From positions 1-64,000 of the forward strand of contig JAAYHQ010000063.1 in assembly GCA_012727425.1 (NCBI GenBank): a stretch of 64,000 nt of DNA. Reading direction: 5' to 3'. The notes beneath the pieces were generated by a model. The model did not search any database, had not been told where the DNA came from, and was given only the letters and a program-made list of their open reading frames with translations. Origin of the DNA: Bacillota bacterium (GTDB lineage Bacteria > Bacillota > UBA4882 > UBA10575). The stretch's first letter is position 1. Every line of letters begins with the position of its first letter. Below are positions 9,292 to 17,682 of this stretch, one piece after another. The position numbers and the translations under genes were made by a program.

Positions 9292-9335
9292 AAAAAAAGA
9301 AAAACGCCCAGCCACTTTTCACGAAAGGGCTGGGC
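9292..9335 (-). terminator. Terminator of the metF operon
   Basis: On the minus strand the stem GCCCAGCC/GGCTGGGC is followed by a T-rich run (GTTTTTCTTTTTTT). It lies just past the metF stop and may also halt transcription from the DUF4097 gene on the plus strand. Confidence 0.8.
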
Positions 9336-9365
9336 AACAATGGTCATGATCAACGTAGCCGGTCG

Positions 9366-10250
9366 TTACGCTTCCGCCTTTAGATGTTTCCGGATCCCGG
9401 TGATCTGCGCAAAGATCTGCTTGGCCACTTCCGGCCGGTTCATCGTGTACAGGTGGATGCCGTCCACCCCGCTGGAGAGCAGATCGATGATCTGTTCCGT
9501 GGCGTAAGCGATCCCCGCTTCCTTCAACGCCTCGGGATTGTGTTCGTAGCGGTCCAGAATCCGCCGGAACTTCGGGGGGATGCTGGCTCCGCAAAGGCTG
9601 GTAATCCGCTCGATCTGCTTTTTGTTCAGCACGGGCATAATCCCGGCCGCGACCGGTACCCGGATCTGCATCTTCGCCAGTTTTTCCTGAAAAGCATAAA
9701 AAAGGTTATTATCCAAAAACAACTGCGTAATGAGAAAATCCACGCCCGTCTCGACCTTGATTTTCAGGTTACGCAGATCGGCCTCGGCGCTCTCGGCTTC
9801 GGTGTGGACCTCCGGGTAGCAGGCAGCGCCGATACAAAAATCCGCCGTACTTTTGATGTATTTAATCAGGTCGGAGGCATATTGAAAATCGGTCGCCAGG
9901 GGGGCTGCCCCCTGGTCGGCCGGCCGGTCGCCCCTTAACGCCAAGATGTTCTCGATCTTGGCCTTTTGCAACCGGTCCAGGATCGCCGCCACCTCTGCTT
10001 TGGTCGAGTTGATGCAGGTCAGGTGGGCAAGGGCTTCAATGCCGTATTTGTTTTTGATGGTATCGGCAATCGCAACCGTATGGGACCGGCTCCCCCCGGC
10101 GGCGCCGTAGGTGACACTGATGAAATCAGGCCGCAGAACAGAGAGGGCATCAATGGTCGCCATGACCCCATCCAGTGGCGACCCGGGTTTGGGGGGAAAG
10201 ATCTCCAGCGAAAAGACGGGTTTGTTTTGGTAATACTCCTTGATCCGCAT
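9366..10250 (-). CDS. metF: Methylenetetrahydrofolate reductase
   Basis: This 294-residue FAD enzyme reduces 5,10-methylene-THF to 5-methyl-THF, the methyl donor for methionine synthase. The TIM-barrel pattern is complete: FSLEIFPPK near the N-terminus with the catalytic Glu, the SVTYGAAG loop, ALRGDRP, and DFLITQLFLDN near residue 180. It is the last gene of the SAM-riboswitch operon and starts one base after the UPF0280 gene ends, so translation is likely coupled. Length matches the family. The methyl product would feed the MetH at 18359-20740. Confidence 0.96.
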   Translation of the reverse strand: MRIKEYYQNKPVFSLEIFPPKPGSPLDGVMATIDALSVLRPDFISVTYGAAGGSRSHTVAIADTIKNKYGIEALAHLTCINSTKAEVAAILDRLQKAKIENILALRGDRPADQGAAPLATDFQYASDLIKYIKSTADFCIGAACYPEVHTEAESAEADLRNLKIKVETGVDFLITQLFLDNNLFYAFQEKLAKMQIRVPVAAGIMPVLNKKQIERITSLCGASIPPKFRRILDRYEHNPEALKEAGIAYATEQIIDLLSSGVDGIHLYTMNRPEVAKQIFAQITGIRKHLKAEA

Positions 10251-10251
10251 T

Positions 10252-10986
10252 TCATCCCTCCTTTCCGGGCCTGGTTAAATTTATATTACCATAGGCGCCC
10301 ATTTTATCACCGACAATGATCAAAACTCCTTCCACGCCGGGAATGGACTTTCCTCTTTCCAACCCCTTTTCGATCTCCTCCGCCCGCGTCACGACGTTGC
10401 CGACGGCGGTGGCCGCCGCATCGGCCAGCGCGGCGTCCCGGGCAACGACAACCGCGGCATCGGTCCGGCCAAAGCTCAAAGCATGGCCGACGGTGCCGCT
10501 GGAGGTGCAGATCCCCCACGGCCGGCCGTCACCGGGAATTAACAGAGCCACCCGGTTCGAAAAGGGAGAAGCCCCGGCGTAGATCAGGACCTTCCGTTCC
10601 GTGTTGGTCACCACGAAGAGGTCGCCCCCGTTTTCAATGATCAGCTCCCGGCTCTTCTTTAACAAAGAAAGCCCCACATACTGGGCGAGGGCGCCCGCCA
10701 CCGCCGCCATCGGTCCCACCTTGGCCGCGACGGCCGCTTGGCACATAGTCTGAATCAGCGCCGGACTATCCGGCAGTGGTTCCACCGGAACCAGACTATG
10801 GCGGAAGGCCGGTTGTCGCCGGATCTGCTCCGTAAGCTGCTGCCGGTAATAACGCAAGGCCCGGCGGGCTTCCGCGGTCAAATCGGACTCCGCCGCGATC
10901 TGCAGGTCCGACTCGCCTTCGGTCACATTGAAGGAGCATAGACCAGCGGCCGCCATCAGTTCACGGTAAAACCGGGGTTCAGGCAT
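10252..10986 (-). CDS. UPF0280 (COG2122) protein, homocysteine-pathway associated
   Basis: This 244-residue protein matches the UPF0280 family, which is distantly related to ApbE-type flavin transferases. Visible marks are ENGGDLFV (about 130), the GICTSSGT segment (about 170) and the Ala-rich DAALADAAATAVGN helix (about 195). I placed the start at 10986: its ATG overlaps the ferredoxin stop by eight bases (ATGCCTGA), a classic coupling, while longer frames read through ferredoxin codons. The family is tied to anaerobic homocysteine synthesis together with DUF39 and a ferredoxin. The biochemical role is not settled. Confidence 0.88.
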   Translation of the reverse strand: MPEPRFYRELMAAAGLCSFNVTEGESDLQIAAESDLTAEARRALRYYRQQLTEQIRRQPAFRHSLVPVEPLPDSPALIQTMCQAAVAAKVGPMAAVAGALAQYVGLSLLKKSRELIIENGGDLFVVTNTERKVLIYAGASPFSNRVALLIPGDGRPWGICTSSGTVGHALSFGRTDAAVVVARDAALADAAATAVGNVVTRAEEIEKGLERGKSIPGVEGVLIIVGDKMGAYGNINLTRPGKEG

Positions 10987-11185
10987 ACAGCCACCGGACG
11001 GACGTGTTGACCTGAATCGCCCGCAGGGGGCAGGCCTTGACGCAACTGCCACAGTCCTCACAGTTGTTTTCGTCGTAGACAAGGGTGCACCCGTCGTCTC
11101 CAAACCGGAGCGCGGCCGGAGTGCAAACCGCCGTGCAAGCCCCGCAGTGCACACATTTTTCCGGATCGAAATTGATCTTGGCCAT
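10979..11185 (-). CDS. Small 2[4Fe-4S] ferredoxin
   Basis: This 68-residue protein carries two cluster motifs: CVHCGACTAVC (the following Pro replaced by Thr-Pro) and CEDCGSCVKACP. It shares a base with the DUF39 stop upstream and overlaps the UPF0280 start downstream, so the three genes are tightly coupled. In methanogens a ferredoxin with an added NIL domain works with DUF39 in making homocysteine from aspartate semialdehyde and sulfide; this one has only the ferredoxin part. Electron or sulfur transfer to the DUF39 protein is the likely job. Confidence 0.92.
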   Translation of the reverse strand: MAKINFDPEKCVHCGACTAVCTPAALRFGDDGCTLVYDENNCEDCGSCVKACPLRAIQVNTSVRWLYA

Positions 11186-12357
11186 CAGTCAAACCCTCCC
11201 TTGCGGTTGATCTCCAGCGTCTTGAGGGCCGAAACCTTCGGGAACGGTGCGATCGGTTCTTGCAGGGTAAAGCCCTGTTGCACCCATCTTTTGAGTTCGG
11301 CCGCAATCTGTCTTGCCTTCTGCAGACTGGAAAGGGGCGCGGTCTTGATCCGCTTCCCTTCAAGGGTAATCTCGCCCGACCGCAGCTCGGCGTAGCTACA
11401 CTGCCCCAGCACCGGCCGGGAGCGGCTGGGCACACTGTAATCAACAATGCTGGTATAGATGTCCTTGTTCTCGGTGGCCAGATTGACGAGCAGGTCCTCA
11501 TCCAACACTGGGATGGGGATCCCGATACCCACGAACAAGGAGGTGCCGTATTTTTCAAAGACCGCCGGCTGCAGATAGGCGGTGCTCATCTTCTTCAAAT
11601 CGCCGATCACCGCCAGGGTACCGGCGGGTGATAAGGGAATGCCCTTGTCATTACGGGGTTTTTCGGTGACGAACTGGGTTCCCTGCCAAGCCACATAACC
11701 GGGGGCTCCGGCCAGGAAGATCTTGGTCCCGATCCCGATCGTCCGGAGGTACGGATCCTTCAGCAAGGGGCTTAGCTCACCGGAGGTGGAGTAGTTGACG
11801 TTGCCCATCCGCGGTTTTAAGACACCCATGTAGGTATAGAGCGTCCGGTCGGAGGTATTCACCGCCGCCGCGTAGTTCTGGTAGCAGTTTCTAGGGTTGA
11901 AGAGGTAGGCTTCGTTCAGGGCGTCAAGGGTGATGTAGGTGTCAATCTCCTTCCGGGGGTAACAATCGGTCCCGGGGGAAGTGGCTTTCAGGCGGACCGG
12001 CTTCCGTGCCACCAGATCGCAGATGACATGGGCCCCGCCATACTCGATCCCCCGGTCCACGGAAGGTTCAGTCGCACCGAGGTAGGTGTCCACCGCCGCT
12101 AGGCCCCCGTAGGCGTGAACGTTGTTCAACAGGATCTGGCTCATCTTAATGGGTGGTTCGGCATGGCCGAAGTTGAGGAAGGCACCGGACGAACACATGG
12201 GCCCAAAGGTACCGGTGGTCACCACATCCACATATTGGGTGGCCGCTTTTACTCCTTTTTCTTTCGTAATTTCAATGACTTCCTCCGCTGTGACCACGAC
12301 GGCGTGGCCGGCACGGATCCGGGCGTTAATCTCTTCATAACTTTTTTTGGTCCCCAA
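11185..12357 (-). CDS. DUF39 (COG1900) homocysteine biosynthesis protein
   Basis: This 390-residue protein belongs to the DUF39 family, implicated in inserting sulfide into an aspartate-semialdehyde-derived intermediate to give homocysteine in anaerobes. Typical stretches are VVTTGTFGPMCSSGAF (residues about 45-60, with the conserved Cys), SPGTDCYPRKE near 130, and GVLKPRMGNVNYSTSGELSPL near 180 in pieces. It is the first gene behind the SAM-I riboswitch and its terminator, so it should be expressed only when SAM is scarce. No CBS domains are appended, unlike some archaeal relatives. Confidence 0.92.
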   Translation of the reverse strand: MGTKKSYEEINARIRAGHAVVVTAEEVIEITKEKGVKAATQYVDVVTTGTFGPMCSSGAFLNFGHAEPPIKMSQILLNNVHAYGGLAAVDTYLGATEPSVDRGIEYGGAHVICDLVARKPVRLKATSPGTDCYPRKEIDTYITLDALNEAYLFNPRNCYQNYAAAVNTSDRTLYTYMGVLKPRMGNVNYSTSGELSPLLKDPYLRTIGIGTKIFLAGAPGYVAWQGTQFVTEKPRNDKGIPLSPAGTLAVIGDLKKMSTAYLQPAVFEKYGTSLFVGIGIPIPVLDEDLLVNLATENKDIYTSIVDYSVPSRSRPVLGQCSYAELRSGEITLEGKRIKTAPLSSLQKARQIAAELKRWVQQGFTLQEPIAPFPKVSALKTLEINRKGGFD

Positions 12358-12404
12358 TCTCAGCTCTCCTCCTTCTCTGCATCCGATCGCGATAAGGCCG
12401 AAGC

Positions 12405-12439
12405 GAAAAAAAAGCTGCTTTCGATAAGAAAGCAGCTTT
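12405..12439 (-). terminator. Riboswitch-controlled terminator
   Basis: AAAGCTGCTTTC and GAAAGCAGCTTT form a 12-pair stem with a GATAA-type loop, followed on the minus strand by eight T. It lies between the SAM-I aptamer and the DUF39 start and is the expression platform. Confidence 0.92.
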
Positions 12440-12475
12440 TTGGGCTAAAGCAATTGATGCTTCGCACCTGCGCGT

Positions 12476-12590
12476 TTCTTATCTTTCAGGGTTAAACATT
12501 AACCCTGCAGGAATTGACACCGCTGCATTCGAATGGGAATGCCGGTTGTCGGGTTTCATCGGGCCAGTCCCTCCACCTCTCTCGATAAGA
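12476..12590 (-). ncRNA. SAM-I (S-box) riboswitch
   Basis: On the minus strand the leader begins TCTTATCGAGAGAGGTGGAG and continues with GGACTGGCCC, then the kink-turn GATGAAACCC, a P3 hairpin with GGCATTCC, and a closing GATAAGA that pairs with the first TCTTATC to make P1. This is the classic S-box core in order. Binding of S-adenosylmethionine stabilises P1 and lets the terminator at 12405-12439 form, turning off the DUF39-ferredoxin-UPF0280-metF operon. Confidence 0.96.
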
Positions 12591-12626
12591 CCAACTATTC
12601 AACTGTGCGATCTTTAATTAAATTAA

Positions 12627-12655
12627 AGTCTAAGGTAAACCGGAGCAATTGTCAA
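12627..12655 (-). promoter_or_regulatory. Promoter of the SAM-riboswitch operon
   Basis: On the minus strand TTGACA (12655-12650), 17 bases, then TAGACT (12632-12627). It overlaps the stop codon of the gene at 12630-14795 and would start RNA about 30 bases before the S-box aptamer. Confidence 0.8.
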
Positions 12656-14795
12656 GGGGAAAATTTTGCAGCCGTCGGGGACCGGAACGGATTTTCGAAC
12701 TGACAAAAGAAGGAAACTGTGTTACTAAGATGTAGTCGATATTACCTTTCAGGTAGGCAATCTGCTCGACCGGAAACAGGAGCTCGGCTTCGCCAAACAA
12801 TTTGATGTAGTTTTTCTCCTCGATCTTATCGGTGTATTGCACATTACCCAAAACGTAGTTCACCCAACCAAGGGGTCGGGTCTTCCCTTCGAAAAAGACC
12901 CGGTTGTACTCCCGAACATTTTTGTCCTCAAGGATGTTTCCATCATAGAATTTCCAGCCGTCAGCCGCAGTAATGTCGTGTCTTTCCACATTCCCTTTGA
13001 CGTAATCCAGAAAACGAACCGGTTGCGGGAAGTCAAAGCCAAGATTGGCCCCGTAGCCAAAATGATCGAAATCATCATAGTAGCCCTGATAATATCCGTT
13101 GAAGATCAGCTTCAGGTCATTGGGCAACGGGTAGTAATAGGTGCTCAGATAAGCTTTGCTGAAGCCGGTATCCCGTAATTTGTACAACTCATCCACGGCA
13201 ACCGGAAGGTAGGTCCCGTCCGCTAGGGCTTTGTAACCAAGGGTGACACCGAATTTATAAGCGTCGCCACCAACCCGGAAGCTCCGCCGCGGGTCGAAGA
13301 GGCGGTAACTCGCTTCAACCATGTAAGATTGACCGTCTTGCTTAATCGGAATATCTTCTGCGGTTTGGCCGACGATCAAATCGGCCCCGCCAGCACCGAC
13401 GTGTCCGTTTTGCCCGCATTCGTGCCCATCATCCCAGGTGTCACTGTCAAAGATGAACTTGTAACCCTTGCCTTTGTCAATGCTGGTTTTCGGAATGAAA
13501 ACTTCCCAAAGGCCATCCTCGATTTGGGTCATGGCATAGGTTTTATCAGCCGGATTCCAGTTGCCGGCGCCGGCTTTGAAATCGCCAACGACGTGGACTT
13601 CTTCGATCGCCGCGAAGGGCTTAATCTCCTCAATGTCAGGATACTCATATACATTAAAGACAAACCGCCAGTACTCGTCATTATAGTCATAAGCTCCGGT
13701 GACACTCTCGTTAATATCACCCGTCGGCAGATGGGCATACTCGGCCCGGATGATAAAGCTGTCCGACGGCATATAGGAACCGAAGATTGCCCCACTCAGC
13801 GCCACGTCTTTTGCTTCGCCAAGCACAACCGGCTGGTAGACCAGGCCCGTAAAGCCGACTTCGCCCACTTTATACCCGGTGCGGTGGTGCCGGAAGTCCT
13901 TTTTCAGATTAAGACTGCTGTAATATTTCTTGACGGAAGAAGCCTTCGTGATGTCATAGGTGTACTTCGCAAAATTGAAATGGTAGTCCCAATCGGAGGA
14001 GGTCCCGCTCCCGGGGGTAATTTTGATCCGGACATTATCACCGGAATCATTGACATTGTAGTTATCCCGGTCGTCCTTGGAGGTTTGTACGTCGATAAGC
14101 CCAAGATAATCAAAGGAATTGGTCTCATCGGCCATATTCCCCTGGAGTGAAGTATTGGCGTATTTCTGAAGAAGCGTCAGGTTAAACCTGTTCAAATAGA
14201 TATTGTCCACGGTATAATAGGCTTGGGAACCGGAAGTGTTTGCCACGTCTTTAATCTTATTTTCCGCGAATATCTCCGCCATGTACGCAAAGCGGTCGGT
14301 TGCTTGCCCGTCCTTTACTGCCTGTAAAGTCCCTTCAACTTGCAGCTTCAAGTCGTTGTTGAAGGCGATGGCGCCTTGATCAACCTGAATCAATTCGTTA
14401 TTCAGCTCACCCTTGAACCTAACTTCCCCCACAGTACTCCCCGCACTGAGCGTGGCAACAGAGTTGCCGAAAGGCGGAACCGTGTCCGGGTTCTCCGGAT
14501 CGGCTTTCCACTCGCCATCGGCGTAAAACTTATACTCATAAGTTCCCTTCGCCAACTCGATGGTTATTTCGTAAACACCTTCGGTGTTTCTCTTCATCTT
14601 GTAGTCAGGGTTTTTCGTGTTCCAATCGTTAAATTCCCCAACCAGGTAAACTTCACTGGCCGCCGACGGATAAGTAAAGGTGACCGCGAATTTCCCGTTA
14701 GGGAGCTGTTCAAAGGTATAGGCTCCCCGGGCCGGCCTGACCCATAGGACCAAAGCCATAATCAGGGTCAAGAAAAGAATGGCTTGCCTTCGCAC
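12630..14795 (-). CDS. Secreted beta-rich protein with starch-binding-like domains (putative outer-membrane barrel)
   Basis: This 721-residue protein has a signal peptide (residues 1-24, ending ARG-A). Residues about 27-110 match the CBM48/AMPK-glycogen-binding fold (VYLVGEFNDWN, then YEYKFYADGEWKADPEN). A second E-set domain of the same kind lies at about 398-470 (VHVVGDFKAG, GKGYKFIFDSD). The remainder (about 125-390 and 480-695) is alternating amphipathic, aromatic-rich strands (for example YLSTYYYPLP, LIFNGYYQGYYDDF) as in outer-membrane barrels. The last 20 residues do not look like a barrel end, so a frameshift or late stop is possible. It lies 93 bases after the pullulanase gene on the same strand. 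A role in starch or glycogen binding or uptake at the cell surface is inferred. Confidence 0.75.
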   Translation of the reverse strand: MRRQAILFLTLIMALVLWVRPARGAYTFEQLPNGKFAVTFTYPSAASEVYLVGEFNDWNTKNPDYKMKRNTEGVYEITIELAKGTYEYKFYADGEWKADPENPDTVPPFGNSVATLSAGSTVGEVRFKGELNNELIQVDQGAIAFNNDLKLQVEGTLQAVKDGQATDRFAYMAEIFAENKIKDVANTSGSQAYYTVDNIYLNRFNLTLLQKYANTSLQGNMADETNSFDYLGLIDVQTSKDDRDNYNVNDSGDNVRIKITPGSGTSSDWDYHFNFAKYTYDITKASSVKKYYSSLNLKKDFRHHRTGYKVGEVGFTGLVYQPVVLGEAKDVALSGAIFGSYMPSDSFIIRAEYAHLPTGDINESVTGAYDYNDEYWRFVFNVYEYPDIEEIKPFAAIEEVHVVGDFKAGAGNWNPADKTYAMTQIEDGLWEVFIPKTSIDKGKGYKFIFDSDTWDDGHECGQNGHVGAGGADLIVGQTAEDIPIKQDGQSYMVEASYRLFDPRRSFRVGGDAYKFGVTLGYKALADGTYLPVAVDELYKLRDTGFSKAYLSTYYYPLPNDLKLIFNGYYQGYYDDFDHFGYGANLGFDFPQPVRFLDYVKGNVERHDITAADGWKFYDGNILEDKNVREYNRVFFEGKTRPLGWVNYVLGNVQYTDKIEEKNYIKLFGEAELLFPVEQIAYLKGNIDYILVTQFPSFVSSKIRSGPRRLQNFPLDNCSGLP

Positions 14796-14888
14796 ACTCC
14801 ATACCTCCTTATATCTTTTGGGTTCGAACAGTCCGTACTCCCCGAGCCACCTCCTTATCCATGAACTTCAGACGGCATTTAGGCCGTT

Positions 14889-17453
14889 TTATTTTTTTAC
14901 AACAACGGCGGTTAATGGATCAATAATGACGGCGCGCGCCGTTATTCTTACGCTGGAAACTTTGGTTACCGGGGTGACACCGGCTTCATCGGAATCGACC
15001 AGAATGATCCCGTCCCGGAGGTCCTCGCCGATTCTGATGCGCCGTCGTTTCGTATCGGCATTGATCAAGACATAGTAGGTGTCGCCGTTGGTGGCCCGAC
15101 AACTGTAGGCAATCACCGTGTCAACGCCCCCGATATCCGGGCTTTTGATCAACTGCACATTGGCGTTAACCAAGTCGCGGCTCCCCAGCCGGAAGGCGTC
15201 GGTTGAACGCCGTAAGGCAATCAGACCTTTGGTGTATGCCATGGTGTCCCGGTGAATTCCGTCGTTCGTAACTTTATTCCAGTCAAACATGTTGATCGCA
15301 TCGGTCGCATCATAGGAGTCGTGGATGAAATAGGGATGCTTGAATCCTTCGACCACTGTGTATTTATCCTCGGGCACCCCCTCAGCCCGCCATTGTTTCG
15401 TCCGGCCGTACTCTTGTCCGGCATGGAGGAAAGCAATCCCCTGACTGGTTAGAATGAGCGCATTTCCCAGACGGATCCGTTTTTGGATCTCTTCCTGGTT
15501 CTTGCGAACGGAGGGGTCCTTGCGCAGGGAATAGGCAATAACATCATGTAAAGTCAAGTTGTCATGGGCCGCAATGTATTGCACCACATCGCCTGGATCG
15601 TCAGCCGTCATATTACTGGGCTGCCCTTTGATGTTGGCAAAGAGCAACTGAATGTTTCGCTTCCCGCCGGTAATAAAACGGGGTTCACCTTCACAACCGA
15701 ATCCGGATTTAACTTCGTTGCGGATTTCGTCGGAGAAACAGGCGACATCATCGGTTTGGTCCATCCAGCGCTGATCGGCCGGCACCCGCCGGTCGCCGTC
15801 ATCACCCACATATGTGAGCCAGCCTTCGCCAAGCAGCAAAATGTCGGGGTTCAACGCTTTCGCCGCCTCACAAGCCATCTGTACGGTCTCCGCATCCATA
15901 TCACCCATCAGGTCGAAGCGGAAACCATCGACCTTATACTCCTCAACCCAGTAGGTAATGGAGTCCAGAATCAGTTTTCTGGTCATCGCATGGGTAGTCC
16001 CCAGTCTCCCTCCCCCATAGCTGCTCTTGGGGTTGCCTTGTGCGTCCATGAAGTGGTAGTAACCGGGCACGATATCCTCAAGGATCGCCATCTTGGCCGT
16101 ATGGTTATAGACAACATCCAGGATGACGCCCATGCCCCGTTCGTGAATAGCCTGGATTAACTCTTTCAATTCCTTGATCCGTAACTCCGGATCGGTCGGG
16201 TCGGTGGAGTACATCCCTTCCGGGGTGAAATAGTTGTGCGGATCGTATCCCCAGTTGTAGTTGTTACCCTGCGCTGAATACTCCAGTTCCCGCACCCCGT
16301 TGGCCAGCTCGTTTCCGTAGTAATAATTCAAAACCGGAAGCAGTTGGATGTGGGTAACACCCAATTCTTTGATGTAATCAAGTTTCTCGATAAAAGCCTT
16401 GTATGTACCGAACGGCGCCTCGGTTTCGAGGCGCGGATCGGAAGTAAAATCCCGCACGTGAACCTCCCAGATGATCGCATCTTCACGTTTTTCATAACCG
16501 TCAATCCGGGCAAAGCTAAGTTCCGGTCCGATCGCGGAAGGATCGACAATCGCCCCTTTCCCCACCGGATCTGAACCATCATCGGAAAAAGCCGCCATTG
16601 ATTTGGCGTAAGGATCGAGCACCGTTTTGGTTTCACCGTTCCGCACCACTTGGTACTGGTAGAACTGCCCACGCAAATCGCCTTCAACGGTCAGTTCCCA
16701 GACCCCCCGGTCCTTTGGCGCCATCGCTATTCCTTGGTACGGTTCCTTGTCATCCCCATTGGCAAAGAGGAGAAGCCGAACCGCGGAAGCCAGTGGCGCC
16801 CAAAGCCGGAAAGTGGTCCGGTTCTTTTCGTAAAGTGCACCCAATTCACCATCGTAGGCAAATGCATCGTCAATAACCTGCCAGGAGAGGGTGGTATATC
16901 CCGTCATGCCGCCACACTCCACTTTATATGTTTTGTTATAGTCCAGCTCCCTCTGGAGAGTCAGGAAGTATTGTGGCTCTTGCGCAGTGTCCAGCTTCGC
17001 CAGCGGAACATAGCGGTCGCCGTCACGGATATAGATGGGGGCTTCAATCGGCGCGCGGAACTCGACCAGTATTTCTTTTGGCCCCATAATGGTCGCGCGC
17101 ACCACCTTGTTCCCGGCGGCCTGGATTGCTTCTTCTTGGCTCAAGTAGACTTTGACTTCACCGGAGACCGCCCAGATCTCTTTATTGTGATCCGGGTCCG
17201 GAAAGGCCCGGTCCGGTTCGGGGTCTTTAAGATCCCCTTTATGGATAATGAAGTTTAAATCGCCGACACCCAGGTGATAAGGAATATCCCAGTAGACCCC
17301 GTAGTCATCCACACCATCAAAAGGTACCGCCGCCGACCAAAGAACCGGGGGACCGGCGTAACCTTCGCCCCAAAGGTGCAAACCCCAACCTGCGTAATTG
17401 CCGTCTGGACGCCGATAATAAAGCCGCACATAACCGCCGGCGAAAATCGGCAA
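14889..17453 (-). CDS. pulA: Type I pullulanase (GH13 debranching enzyme)
   Basis: This 854-residue enzyme cuts alpha-1,6 branches in pullulan, amylopectin and limit dextrins. Order: an N-terminal CBM41-like domain (YYRRPDGNYAGWGLHLWGEG, about 9-28), further sandwich domains including CBM48 (FRLWAPLASAVRL, about 210), then the GH13 barrel with YNWGYDP (about 400), DVVYNHT, the nucleophile Asp in GFRFDLMGDMD (about 510), the acid Glu in LLLGEGW, and the stabilising Asp in AAHDNLTLHD. The start is TTG at 17453 with AGGGAGGAG upstream. There is no signal peptide, so it acts in the cytoplasm, presumably on dextrins imported by the neighbouring ABC system. Confidence 0.94.
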   Translation of the reverse strand: MPIFAGGYVRLYYRRPDGNYAGWGLHLWGEGYAGPPVLWSAAVPFDGVDDYGVYWDIPYHLGVGDLNFIIHKGDLKDPEPDRAFPDPDHNKEIWAVSGEVKVYLSQEEAIQAAGNKVVRATIMGPKEILVEFRAPIEAPIYIRDGDRYVPLAKLDTAQEPQYFLTLQRELDYNKTYKVECGGMTGYTTLSWQVIDDAFAYDGELGALYEKNRTTFRLWAPLASAVRLLLFANGDDKEPYQGIAMAPKDRGVWELTVEGDLRGQFYQYQVVRNGETKTVLDPYAKSMAAFSDDGSDPVGKGAIVDPSAIGPELSFARIDGYEKREDAIIWEVHVRDFTSDPRLETEAPFGTYKAFIEKLDYIKELGVTHIQLLPVLNYYYGNELANGVRELEYSAQGNNYNWGYDPHNYFTPEGMYSTDPTDPELRIKELKELIQAIHERGMGVILDVVYNHTAKMAILEDIVPGYYHFMDAQGNPKSSYGGGRLGTTHAMTRKLILDSITYWVEEYKVDGFRFDLMGDMDAETVQMACEAAKALNPDILLLGEGWLTYVGDDGDRRVPADQRWMDQTDDVACFSDEIRNEVKSGFGCEGEPRFITGGKRNIQLLFANIKGQPSNMTADDPGDVVQYIAAHDNLTLHDVIAYSLRKDPSVRKNQEEIQKRIRLGNALILTSQGIAFLHAGQEYGRTKQWRAEGVPEDKYTVVEGFKHPYFIHDSYDATDAINMFDWNKVTNDGIHRDTMAYTKGLIALRRSTDAFRLGSRDLVNANVQLIKSPDIGGVDTVIAYSCRATNGDTYYVLINADTKRRRIRIGEDLRDGIILVDSDEAGVTPVTKVSSVRITARAVIIDPLTAVVVKK

Positions 17454-17631
17454 CGGAGCCTCTCCTCCCTTGTCTCAGCAACCGTCACTTACTTAAATAG
17501 CGCTTCAAACCAAATTGCCAAAATCTTATCGCAACAAGCCATCAACCAACTGCTCTGGCCGGAAATAAAATGACAGGGTCCTCGCTTCAACAATCACCGG
17601 AAAGACGACCGCTGGAAAGTCGATTTGAATC

Positions 17632-17660
17632 TTGCTTTTATCTTTAGAAATGTGTACTAT
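17632..17660 (+). promoter_or_regulatory. Promoter of the metH operon
   Basis: TTGCTT (17632-17637), 17 bases, TACTAT (17655-17660), ending 22 bases before the start of the methionine-synthase activation gene. No S-box is seen here, so this half of the pathway is not under the same riboswitch. Confidence 0.55.
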
Positions 17661-17682
17661 ATTTAAAACTGGAGTGATCCGA

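Noticed and set aside
10252-11154. Longer 300-residue frame for the UPF0280 protein
   Set aside because: Its first 56 residues overlap the ferredoxin codons in another frame and are not family-like; the ATG at 10986 overlaps the ferredoxin stop and fits the family.
13329-14150. 273-residue plus-strand frame
   Set aside because: It is a shadow of the starch-binding barrel gene on the other strand, which has a signal peptide and recognisable domains.
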